Shown: positions 15,474 through 24,155 of the stretch, piece after piece
Position numbering within the stretch: position 1 is the first letter of the stretch
Layout of the letters: every line of letters starts with the position of its first letter
Program-made: the position numbers and the translations under genes
The notes under the pieces: generated by a model
Told to the model about the DNA's origin: nothing
Databases searched by the model: none
What the model saw: the letters and a program-made list of their open reading frames with translations, nothing else
Assembly (NCBI GenBank): GCA_019634635.1
Contig: JAHCBB010000026.1
Span: 1 to 64,000, forward strand
Source: Verrucomicrobiia bacterium
GTDB taxonomy: Bacteria > Verrucomicrobiota > Verrucomicrobiia > Limisphaerales > UBA9464
Direction: 5' to 3'
DNA length: 64,000 nt

Positions 15474-17459
15474 ATGATCCCTGCGCGCCTTCACTGGATG
15501 GCCTTGATGGTCGGGAACATCAGCCTCCTTGGGGCGCCGCCGGCCGTCCATCATGCGCCACCGCCGGTGGTGGGGGTGGAACGTCCCGTCCCTGACGATC
15601 CCGACGGGGTGGATTTTCGGGTCGGCGTGCGACAGGCGTCGGAGCCTGGAGTTCATGACATCGGGGATCCGACGGACGAGGAACAGCTTTACCTGGAGCT
15701 GATCAACCGTTCGCGGGCCGATCCCGCGGCGGAGGGGCGGCGCCTCGCCGCGCTGAACGATCCGCCCACGCAGGGCGCCTACGCGTTCTTCGGCGTGGAC
15801 CTGGAGCGCATGGAACAGGAGCTCGCCCGGTTCCCGCCGTCGCAACCGCTGGCGTTCGAGACGCGGTTGATTGCAGCGGCGCGTGGCCACTCCATCTGGA
15901 TGCGCACGGCCGGGATCCAGTCGCACAATCAGTTCGTCCCGACGACGGGGCAGGTGCTGAACACCACCCGCGACCGCATGGATGCCTCGGGCTATCCGTG
16001 GCAGCGGTTCGGTGAGAGCATTTTCGCGTACGCCGAGTCGGCGGAGAACGGGCACGCCGGCTTCGTGGTGGACTGGGGTCCCGGTCCGGGCGGCGTGCAG
16101 GAACCGCCGGGCCATCGCATCAGCAATTTCCAGCCCGAGTACCGCGCGGTGGGCGTCGGCGTGGTCGAGGGCAACGGGCCCAACGAAACAGGACCCGGAT
16201 TCGTCACGATCAAGTTTGCCGCGCCCCGGAATCCGGTCCCGTTGATCACCGGGGTGATCCACTACGATTTCAACGGCAACCAGTTCTACGATCCCGGCGA
16301 AGGGGTGGGGGATGTGGTGGTGACGCTGTCGGGCGCCGCCACCCGGGCGATGTCCGCCGCCTCCGGGGGATTCGCACTGCCGGCGGCGAATGGCAGTCAC
16401 GAGGTGGTCTTCACCTGGGAGGGCCTGCCGCTGGCAACGGCCTCGGCCACGGTTTCCGGAGGGGAGAATGCGCTGCTGAACCTCACCCTGCCCTATCCCT
16501 CACCGCAGTTGAGCGGGCCTGGAAATCCGGCGTTGAACCAGTCACAGCCCTACCAGTACACCTTGGTGCCCGGGGCGACCGGATACGAATGGCGGACCCT
16601 GACCCGCGGGGAACTTCCCGTGTTCAACGCCCAGTCCGGGCTGGCGGGACTGGTGACGGCGCTTGACGGCACGCCCTTTCCCCTGGTGCCGGCCAATGGT
16701 GGCACTGTCTACCACCTGACCCACGCGGGGACCACCGACGATCAATCGCTGGAGGTGGATGCGTGGGTCCAGCCGTCGGCAACGGGTGCGGTGCGGTTCC
16801 AGCATCGCATGGGGATCGCGGGTGACGGGCAGGTGGCCCAGTTGCAGGTGCGGGAGGAGACCGGTTCCTGGCAAACCCTGTGGTCCCTGCGGGGGATGGG
16901 GCCTCCCGGGGACGCGCAGTTCACGGAGACCGCGGTTTCCCTCGCGGACTTTGCCGGACGGGTGCTCCGCGTGCGCTTCGTCTTCGCTTCGGGGCCGGGG
17001 ACCCTCTACCCCCAACCCAATGCGGAGGTCGGCGTCCAGTTGGACAATATTTCGTTTCCGGGGGCGGACGCCGTGGAGTCGGGTCCGACCCGGACCCTGG
17101 AGCCCGGCGCGCCCGTTGCCTTTGCACCGGAGAGTCTCGAACCCGTGGAATTGGTGGTGCGTCCGGTACGGACCCGGGGTCCCTGGCCTTGGGGCCCGTC
17201 CCTTCGAGTGACACCGGTGGTGGCCCCGCCCCAGGCACCCATCATCACCGGGATAGCCGCGGAGGCTGGCGGTGCGATCCGTATTGATTTCAATCTCGCC
17301 GGGACGCCGGCGTCCACGCCGGTGCTCCAGCGGGGACTCGCGATCGGCGGGCCGTACGCTCCGGTGCCGGCCACGTTGCAGGCCGATGGTCCGGGGCGGT
17401 ACCGATTTCACCACGTCCCGGACACCTTGGAAGGATTCCTGCGCGTCGTGCTGCCATGA
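15474..17459 (+). CDS. Secreted CAP (SCP/PR1) domain protein
   Basis: 661-aa exported protein. After a short hydrophobic N-terminus, residues about 60-265 form a CAP domain (YLELINRSRADP, then ARGHSIWM, QSHNQF and GESIFAYAE; the His and Glu are the usual CAP cavity residues). A segment with DFNGNQFYDPGEG follows, resembling Ca-binding SdrD-B-like beta modules (about 270-335). The rest is beta-rich and ends with a domain found on many exported proteins of this group. Bacterial CAP proteins are of uncertain activity. The stop overlaps the HAD hydrolase ATG (ATGA), an odd pairing of a secreted and a cytoplasmic protein. Confidence 0.82.
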   Translation: MIPARLHWMALMVGNISLLGAPPAVHHAPPPVVGVERPVPDDPDGVDFRVGVRQASEPGVHDIGDPTDEEQLYLELINRSRADPAAEGRRLAALNDPPTQGAYAFFGVDLERMEQELARFPPSQPLAFETRLIAAARGHSIWMRTAGIQSHNQFVPTTGQVLNTTRDRMDASGYPWQRFGESIFAYAESAENGHAGFVVDWGPGPGGVQEPPGHRISNFQPEYRAVGVGVVEGNGPNETGPGFVTIKFAAPRNPVPLITGVIHYDFNGNQFYDPGEGVGDVVVTLSGAATRAMSAASGGFALPAANGSHEVVFTWEGLPLATASATVSGGENALLNLTLPYPSPQLSGPGNPALNQSQPYQYTLVPGATGYEWRTLTRGELPVFNAQSGLAGLVTALDGTPFPLVPANGGTVYHLTHAGTTDDQSLEVDAWVQPSATGAVRFQHRMGIAGDGQVAQLQVREETGSWQTLWSLRGMGPPGDAQFTETAVSLADFAGRVLRVRFVFASGPGTLYPQPNAEVGVQLDNISFPGADAVESGPTRTLEPGAPVAFAPESLEPVELVVRPVRTRGPWPWGPSLRVTPVVAPPQAPIITGIAAEAGGAIRIDFNLAGTPASTPVLQRGLAIGGPYAPVPATLQADGPGRYRFHHVPDTLEGFLRVVLP

Positions 17460-18127
17460 GCCCCATCCGGGCGGTGACGTTCGACGTGGCCGGCACCCTG
17501 ATCGAACCCCACCCCTCGGTGGGAGCCGTGTACTCCGCCGCGCTGCGGCGTCTGGACGTCGGGACGCTGCTGGAGGCCCCGGCACTGGAAATCCGTTTTC
17601 AGGAAGCCTGGCGGGCACGCGGGGCATTCGATTACTCCCGAGTGTCCTGGACCGGTGTGCTGCGTCGTGTGTTCGATGGCGTGGTGGATCCCGCCGATTT
17701 CGACCGGGCCTTTGAGGCCGTTTGGCTGCGGTTTGCGGAAGCGGATGCGTGGCGGGTTCACGACGATGTGAATCCGTGCCTTGAATTCCTGCGGCGGCGC
17801 GGGATTCGCAGGGCCGTGGTCTCCAATTGGGACGAGCGCCTCCACGCGGTGATGCATGCAATCGGACTCGCCCCCTGGTTTGAGTTCATCCTTCCTTCGG
17901 TGGAGGGGGCGGGTCCGAAGCCCGAGCCGCGCCTGTTCCTGGAGGCGGTGGAGCGCTTGGGGCTGAACCCGGGCGAAGTGCTGCACGTCGGCGACAGTTT
18001 TCGCGAAGATGTCCAGGGAGCTCGGGAGGCCGGACTGGCGGTTTGCTGGTTGCGCCGGGGTGTCGCCGGGAGTGGCCTGGCGCCGGGCTCGATCTCGACC
18101 CTTGGGGATCTGAAGACCCGGCTTTGA
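17456..18127 (+). CDS. HAD-family hydrolase
   Basis: 223-aa haloacid dehalogenase-like hydrolase with a helical cap. Seen: motif I FDVAGT with nucleophile Asp10, motif II Ser in VVSNWD (about 121-126), motif III Lys in GPKPEP, and motif IV HVGDSFREDVQGA. Position +2 after the nucleophile is Ala instead of the general acid Asp. That replacement occurs in dehalogenase- and HDHD3-like branches but argues against an ordinary phosphatase. Translationally coupled to the CAP gene by 4 bases. Substrate unknown. Confidence 0.85.
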   Translation: MSPIRAVTFDVAGTLIEPHPSVGAVYSAALRRLDVGTLLEAPALEIRFQEAWRARGAFDYSRVSWTGVLRRVFDGVVDPADFDRAFEAVWLRFAEADAWRVHDDVNPCLEFLRRRGIRRAVVSNWDERLHAVMHAIGLAPWFEFILPSVEGAGPKPEPRLFLEAVERLGLNPGEVLHVGDSFREDVQGAREAGLAVCWLRRGVAGSGLAPGSISTLGDLKTRL

Positions 18128-18201
18128 GGGTCGCCGGCCGGTCGCGACGCGGCCCCGGCCGCGGCTTGCTTCTCCAGGGGCGCCCCAATAGGCTGACCGG
18201 G

Positions 18202-18492
18202 ATGAAACAAGGCTGGACCCGGGGATTCGCGATCGCGGCGTTGCTGGTGCTTGCGGCCTGTTCCTCGACCGATTCACGGGCGAAGAAGCTCCAATTCGGA
18301 ATGGATCGGGCCGAGGTGATCCGGCTGCTCGGAGATTCCTACACGGTCGCGGGCGCGCGCCAAGACCCGGGTGGGGCGACGATGGAGGTCCTGATGTTCA
18401 CCCGGAAAAAGGACTCGGACTTCTACGTCTTCCTCCGTGACGGAAAGCTGGCCCAGTGGGGGGACCAGCAGGCGATCCAGTCCGCGCAGTAG
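18202..18492 (+). CDS. Small lipoprotein with BamE/SmpA-like domain
   Basis: 96-aa protein: signal peptide with lipobox LAAC (Cys about residue 20), then a short domain with KLQFGMDRAEVIRLLGDSY, the pattern of BamE/SmpA/OmlA-like folds ('G M ... EV ... LLG'). It is probably anchored in the outer or inner membrane. Too short and too diverged to claim the BamE role in outer-membrane protein assembly. Confidence 0.72.
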   Translation: MKQGWTRGFAIAALLVLAACSSTDSRAKKLQFGMDRAEVIRLLGDSYTVAGARQDPGGATMEVLMFTRKKDSDFYVFLRDGKLAQWGDQQAIQSAQ

Positions 18493-18564
18493 TGGATTAG
18501 GGGATTACGGGATCCCCGGAGCGAAGGCACCCGGAGCCGTGAAGGCGCGGCACCTTGCGGCGGA

Positions 18565-19269
18565 TCAGCGATCCCCGGGCTCGATGCCCAGCAGCTGCAC
18601 TTTGAAGAGCAGCACCGAGTTGGGCCCGATGTCCCCGCCGGCTCCCTGTTCGCCGTAGGCGAGATCGGACGGGATCGCGAGCTGCCACTCGTCGCCCACC
18701 TTCATCAGCTGCAGCGCCTCGGTCCAGCCCGGGATCACCCCGTTGACCGGAAACGTTGCGGGTTCGCCACGATCAATGGAGCTGTCGAAGACGGTGCCGT
18801 CGGTCAGGGTGCCATGGTAGTGGACCTTGACGACATCCGTCGCGGCCGGGGTCTTGCCGTTGCCAGACTTGAGCACCTGATACTGGAGGCCGCTGGCGGT
18901 CGCCTTGACGCCCTCCTTCTTGCGGTTCTGGGCGAGGAACGCCTCGCCGTCTGCGCGGTTCTTTTTCCCCTCGTCCGCCTGCTTCGCCTGCATTCGTGCC
19001 ATCATCTGGCTGCGGAATTCGTTCATGATGTCGCGGATCTGATCGGGAGTCATCGCCGACTTGCCGGCCACGGCATCGGTCAGCCCTTCGGCCACCCGTT
19101 TGGGATCCACGTCAATTTCCTGCCGTTTGAGGTTGTTTCCGATATCGGCCCCGAGGGCATAGCTGAGGCGGTCGCGGAATTCCGCAGCATCGGACGCGGG
19201 CTGGGCGATCAGTGTGGGCAGTCCGACAACGGTGGCGGCGGCAAGCACCGCAAATGGCAGTGATTTCAT
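18565..19269 (-). CDS. Exported FKBP-type peptidyl-prolyl isomerase (FkpA/Mip-like)
   Basis: 234-aa periplasmic folding helper. Seen: signal peptide (residues 1-22, ending LIAQPAS); an N-terminal helical dimerisation domain (about 28-120, 'LSYALGADIGNNLKRQEIDVD', typical of FkpA/Mip); and a C-terminal FKBP domain with VKVHYHGTLTDGTVFDSS, FPVNGVIPGWTEAL and IPSDLAYGEQGAGG. The ATG at 19269 gives a clean signal peptide; upstream in-frame codons are unsupported. The convergent neighbour is the small lipoprotein gene, 72 bases away. Confidence 0.92.
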   Translation of the reverse strand: MKSLPFAVLAAATVVGLPTLIAQPASDAAEFRDRLSYALGADIGNNLKRQEIDVDPKRVAEGLTDAVAGKSAMTPDQIRDIMNEFRSQMMARMQAKQADEGKKNRADGEAFLAQNRKKEGVKATASGLQYQVLKSGNGKTPAATDVVKVHYHGTLTDGTVFDSSIDRGEPATFPVNGVIPGWTEALQLMKVGDEWQLAIPSDLAYGEQGAGGDIGPNSVLLFKVQLLGIEPGDR

Positions 19270-19429
19270 CAAGAAATGGGCTCGGAGGCTCCTGAACAGG
19301 AAAGCAACCTCCGCCAATGCGGGGATTCCGGTCAAGCTTCCGTCGTCGTCGGTTGCGAGCCGGTCCAGCGCACTCCCCTGGCGGGATACCCTGAATCGTT
19401 CCGCCGATTGCCCGGGTGGCGCCTTCACG

Positions 19430-22400
19430 TCATGGGGTCGCGACCTGATAGAATCGCCCGGCATCCTCACCGGGAACCGTCGCCTCCCATTGGACCTCAC
19501 GCGCGAAGGTGCCCGCCGGAATCACGTGCACCGGTTCCCACGCGCGACTGCCCAACGGCTCCTGTCGGCGAATTGTGTAGCTTCGTCCCGCCTCGGCACG
19601 GAACCGCAGAACCCGTGAATCAGAACGGGCCTCTGCCCGGACCTGCAGACGACTTCCCGCTTCGAGCGGATGGGTGCCCGCCAGGTATTCGTCGCGGTTG
19701 GAGAAGCCATCGCCATCAGGATCCAGCGCGGCATCGTCGGCGTCGGGATCCAGACCCCGCGACCGTTCCCAGGCGTCGGGCATGCCATCCAGGTCTGCAT
19801 CCCGTCCGCCGGTGGCAACGGTCGAGGTCACCGTGATGCGGTTCGAGGCCGCCAGTTCTCCGCGAAAGTTGTAGCCCAGCACCTCCAGGGGGTTCTCCCC
19901 CAGCCATAGCGGTACCCGGACCTGCCAGTTCGTGAACGAGGTCCAGGTCCAGACCTCGCCGGACTCCGGGGCCCGCAGGACCAGTTCCTTGTATTCTATC
20001 CCCGCCCGCCCGGCCAGGGTGATGGCCGAAGTGTTGACGAGCAGGTCCGCGCCCCCTCCGGTCGAGATGGACAGCGGCACGGGCCGCGGCAGTTGGTTGC
20101 GGGCGGAGGCGGCGCGTTGCTGAATAAAGCTCAAGACACCGCTGTAATTCTGTCCGGCGAGCAGGCCGTAGTGGGCGGTCCAGCGGCTCATGTAGGTGGC
20201 GTTGAAGGAACGTTCCAGCAGATCCCCCACGTGGCCGAGAAAGCGGCGTTGGTTGCCGGGGAGGGCAAGCACCCGGCCGATATTGGCGCCGACGGGCAGC
20301 GGATCCGACGGGTTCCGCGCCCAACAATAGTCCATGTCCCAGGTGAAGGTCATTGCCCGGCCGTCCCCGGGTCGGAAATAGATCATCTGGTTGTGGGGAT
20401 ACCCCAGCCCGTAGGTGTCGAGATCCCCGCTCAGGGTCTTCAACGCCATCACCCGCGCCCATTGGTCAACATCCATCCACTGCCGGGTCTGCTGGTCCAG
20501 CGCCGCACCGGAAAGGCTCATGGCCTTCGCCAGCCGCACCACGGGCGCGTAGTCATCGTCGTCCCGGCGGTTCTCGATCAGAAAATGCCAGCGGTAGGCT
20601 TCGGGATCGTCGCCGCGATCTTCGATATCCGAGCTGATGACGTCGTCGGGTTGGGGCAGTTTTGGACGTTGCGGATCGTTTCCCGCGGTGGTGGTCGGAA
20701 AATAGATCAGCTCGATCTTGAACAGCCCGCCATCACCACCCCTGGGAACCGAGTCTTCCAGGAAGGTGCCTCCGTATTTTGACGTCGCGAGCTGCGCGAT
20801 GCCGTTGCGACGGCCTTCGAGCGGACGGGGAAAGATCCCGCGAACGAGGTCGTTGTACATCTCGGCCATTCCGCCGGCCTGGTTGATGATGTGGTGCAGC
20901 ACGATTTCGTCCTGGCGGCCGCCGCGTCCGGAATAGCCGCCACTGCGGTCCAGGGTCACGGAGTTGTGGGTGCCCCGGAACAGGCGGTCGGCAGCGAATT
21001 GGACGGTGAATCCCACCCGGCTCTCCTCCGGCCTTCCGCGCTGGCTGGCTTGCAGGCGAACGCCGACATCGTGGAACACCTCGGACTCATCCACGACCAC
21101 TGTGCCGCCCAGTGCCTCGTTGCTCATCAGGTTGGTGCGGGCAAACTGGAATGCGGAATCGGCCGCCGTCATGATGATCCGCAGTTGATGGAGTCGGGTG
21201 TTGGCGCCCTGGCCGTCGCGGACCTGATACAGCGCTCTGGAATCCGGGCCTGCCGCGGGGTGGTGGCTTCGGGCGCCCTGGCGGTCCGTGGCTTCGATGT
21301 AGAACTGGACCACGGTGGCGGTGGCCTGCGGCGGGATGGTCCCTTCAAAGCGGTCCCCCGTGGTGCGGCTCATCCCGCTGCTGCGCCAACCTTGACCAGC
21401 CGGGTTCCACCACAACGTGCATTCCGTCACCCCATCCGGATCGGAGACCCTGGCGGACACGGTCGTGGATTCGGACGGGGCAGGGACCGCCGGTTGATGC
21501 TGGAATTGATCAAAGGCCGGCCCGGCATTGGGGGTCCATCGTGAGTTGCGCGCTCCGGGTGTACCGCTCCGGGCGGGTGTTTCAAGCAGGGTGGTTCGCG
21601 CGAGGCGGTTGAAATAGAGGCGCGAGTTCAGCCGTGGACTTCCGGAGATGGAACGGGCGCGAAAGGAAATCCGGTAGGTGCGCCCGTTCACAATGGGCGT
21701 GTTGTTGACCAGTGTGGTCTCGAGATGGTTGTGCATGTGCTCGGTCGGACCGCTCGCCACCAGTCGAAGGATGTGGTTGCCGGGCCGGTCGGGATCCGGA
21801 ATCACCTCCGAGCGGCGATGATTGCCCAGGAAGCGCCACGCCGCAGACCCGTTCTCAAAGTCCCCATTCTGAAGCAATTCGTGCGCTCCCGCGGTGTCCG
21901 GAGATTCGGTCACCCGCAGGTCATCCAACCAGACCTCCCCCGTATCGAGGAGTCCGACGATGAACTCGTTCCAGCGCGTTGGACCGCGGTCTGCCCGGGC
22001 CACACCGCTGTAGGCGTAATCCACCCAGGTCGTGCGTGCGGACTCGTCACTGGCCGCCCAGGATTCCGCCCGCCGGGGATCGGAGCGCGGGTCGCGCAAC
22101 TCCAGTGTGGATCCGCCGCCATCCGCCGCCGCCGGCCACGGCCGGCGATCAAAATAGCGCACCTCGCCGGCCACATTTCCCACCGCGTCCAGCAGGGTCA
22201 GCCGGTCGCTGCTTCGAGAGAGGCGCCCGGAGAAATTGCCGAGGATCCGGAGGTTGGGATACCGGTTGCGCAGTTCGGCCGCATCCGCTGCAACCACGAG
22301 GTATTCGCCGGCCGCGATGGAAGTCCCTTCCGGAAAGGCGAACCGGATGCCATCCGTGAGCTGCCATCCGCCCAGTTGGACCGCTGTCGAACCCTGGTTG

Positions 22401-23959
22401 AACAGCTCCACCCACGCCTCGGGAGACTCCCCCGCCGGGATTGCGGGGTGGATCTGCTCCGTCAGGCGGGCTTCGAGTCCGAAGACAATGTCCGAGCTGC
22501 CCGCGCTGTTCTGATGCACCTCGACCGCCAGGACATTCGTTCCCGTGCGCAGGGCGGAAAGGTCCACCGGAGTCCAGCCACTGAACGCCGCATCCCCGAC
22601 CCCGACGTTCGCCAGTGTGTCGAAGGCAATGGGCCCATCCGGCATGTTCAGACGCAGGATTTCGGTCCCGTTCAGGTGGATGACGGCGCCATCATCCACC
22701 AGCAATCGCAGCGCCAGCTGGCACCCGTTGGTGTTCCGGTCGAACGTGAAGGCCGTCCGAAAATAGTACGTGATTCGACCCAGCGTCAGCGGTGTGTTCT
22801 TCGGTGCCGGAAGCTCGGCAGCCTCCGCGTACAGGACGCCGCGTCCTGAAGCCCAGTCGTCATCCGGATAATCCGGACGCCGCCATGCGGTTCCGAGGTC
22901 TGCGCCCGATTGATCGAAGCGCCAGGAGGCGTCCACTTCCAGGAGGAGACGTTCCTCGACCACGGCCGGCCGCCCCGGAATCGGCCGGGGATGGTACTGG
23001 ATTTCGTTGATCACCACATCGCGGTGGAAGTGGAACGTATTGGTCGCACCGGGAGTGGATTGCGTGGGGATCTGCCAGCGATCCTCCATCACCTCCCGCG
23101 CCCACGGGCCGGGACCCACACGCACGGCGTCCAGGAGGTTGGTTCCATCTGCGGCAAACAGGAACAGACGGTCGCCCGCCTCGGGTACTGTCCCCAGGAT
23201 CTCCTGGTCAAGAACCCGGAACCCGCCCGGATGGACCCCCTCTCCTGCCGGCAGCACCCGGTCCAACGTGGGCGGTCGGGAATGGCGGACAATCAGTCCC
23301 GCCAGGGTGGCCGTCTGGTCGGAGTCATTGGCCAGCTCGATCCAGAACGGGCGCGCCCGTGGGCTGCCGAGCTCGTTGAAGCGGATGCCCGGAAGTGCGG
23401 GAACGACGGACGGGAAATTGGCGGCACCAGGCGTTCCTCCGATCTGCCGGCTGTGCGACCAGCTCTCCGGCTCGGGGCTGCCCAGGCCCGGCACTCGCTT
23501 GGCGAGGGTGACACCGGAACCGGTCGGCGCCACGGGCCACCGGCCTTCGATGCCGTAGCGGACTTCGTCCATGAGCCGGCCGTTCTGGTTGCGCAATTCC
23601 AGGCGTTCACCCTCGTTGGCCAGGCGCCCTTCGAACGGGCCCAGAACATGGGTTGCTCCGGCGGCGGCCGGCAGGGCGGCCGGGTCGCCGGCCACAACCA
23701 GGTATCCTCCGCCCGGAAGGATGGTGCCCGACGGGAAGGTGTACCGGATGCCGCTGGTCAGGCCCCATCCAGATAGGTCCATGTCAACGGCCATGAGGTT
23801 GTGAAGTTCCACCCACTCCACAGAGTCGCCGCCGCTGCGTGGCTGATACTGGAGTTCATTGAACACCACGGTGGCGTCACCGGCCTGCGGCCGATGGGCC
23901 AGCATCAGGAGCAGCAGCGCGAATTGGAATCGGCGGAGCAGGGAACACGCGACGGCCAT
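19430..23959 (-). CDS. Giant surface protein with lamin-tail and CotH domains
   Basis: About 1509 aa. Signal peptide (hydrophobic FALLLLMLA near the start), then lamin-tail-type beta domains at about 32-150 (VVFNELQYQP, VEWVELHNL), a degenerate one near 195-310, and another near 480-610 (AWVELFNQG, GGWQLTDG). A CotH-like kinase-fold region spans about 920-1260 (SVTLDRSGGY; LKTLSGDLDTYGL; FTWDMDYCW). Near 1386 there is an acidic DADLDGMPDAWE/DPDGDGFSNRDEY Ca-binding repeat. CotH is an atypical protein kinase in spore coats; catalytic competence here is not established. A TTG 39 bases upstream, preceded by AGGGAG, is an alternative start. Confidence 0.85.
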   Translation of the reverse strand: MAVACSLLRRFQFALLLLMLAHRPQAGDATVVFNELQYQPRSGGDSVEWVELHNLMAVDMDLSGWGLTSGIRYTFPSGTILPGGGYLVVAGDPAALPAAAGATHVLGPFEGRLANEGERLELRNQNGRLMDEVRYGIEGRWPVAPTGSGVTLAKRVPGLGSPEPESWSHSRQIGGTPGAANFPSVVPALPGIRFNELGSPRARPFWIELANDSDQTATLAGLIVRHSRPPTLDRVLPAGEGVHPGGFRVLDQEILGTVPEAGDRLFLFAADGTNLLDAVRVGPGPWAREVMEDRWQIPTQSTPGATNTFHFHRDVVINEIQYHPRPIPGRPAVVEERLLLEVDASWRFDQSGADLGTAWRRPDYPDDDWASGRGVLYAEAAELPAPKNTPLTLGRITYYFRTAFTFDRNTNGCQLALRLLVDDGAVIHLNGTEILRLNMPDGPIAFDTLANVGVGDAAFSGWTPVDLSALRTGTNVLAVEVHQNSAGSSDIVFGLEARLTEQIHPAIPAGESPEAWVELFNQGSTAVQLGGWQLTDGIRFAFPEGTSIAAGEYLVVAADAAELRNRYPNLRILGNFSGRLSRSSDRLTLLDAVGNVAGEVRYFDRRPWPAAADGGGSTLELRDPRSDPRRAESWAASDESARTTWVDYAYSGVARADRGPTRWNEFIVGLLDTGEVWLDDLRVTESPDTAGAHELLQNGDFENGSAAWRFLGNHRRSEVIPDPDRPGNHILRLVASGPTEHMHNHLETTLVNNTPIVNGRTYRISFRARSISGSPRLNSRLYFNRLARTTLLETPARSGTPGARNSRWTPNAGPAFDQFQHQPAVPAPSESTTVSARVSDPDGVTECTLWWNPAGQGWRSSGMSRTTGDRFEGTIPPQATATVVQFYIEATDRQGARSHHPAAGPDSRALYQVRDGQGANTRLHQLRIIMTAADSAFQFARTNLMSNEALGGTVVVDESEVFHDVGVRLQASQRGRPEESRVGFTVQFAADRLFRGTHNSVTLDRSGGYSGRGGRQDEIVLHHIINQAGGMAEMYNDLVRGIFPRPLEGRRNGIAQLATSKYGGTFLEDSVPRGGDGGLFKIELIYFPTTTAGNDPQRPKLPQPDDVISSDIEDRGDDPEAYRWHFLIENRRDDDDYAPVVRLAKAMSLSGAALDQQTRQWMDVDQWARVMALKTLSGDLDTYGLGYPHNQMIYFRPGDGRAMTFTWDMDYCWARNPSDPLPVGANIGRVLALPGNQRRFLGHVGDLLERSFNATYMSRWTAHYGLLAGQNYSGVLSFIQQRAASARNQLPRPVPLSISTGGGADLLVNTSAITLAGRAGIEYKELVLRAPESGEVWTWTSFTNWQVRVPLWLGENPLEVLGYNFRGELAASNRITVTSTVATGGRDADLDGMPDAWERSRGLDPDADDAALDPDGDGFSNRDEYLAGTHPLEAGSRLQVRAEARSDSRVLRFRAEAGRSYTIRRQEPLGSRAWEPVHVIPAGTFAREVQWEATVPGEDAGRFYQVATP

Positions 23960-24155
23960 CGAATGGCCGAACCATGACTGGGTCCGGCGCGGGAGCAAAA
24001 GGGGAACTCCCTTCGGATCACCGATGATGCACCGTCGCCGGGATGTGGGGTGCGCCCGGTGCGCGCCAGATTTGCAGGAGCGGTCGCCAATTGCCCGGCC
24101 CCTCGTGGGTTCCCGGAGGCGGCGTACCCGCGGGCACGCCTGAAAGGGCCGGCGT

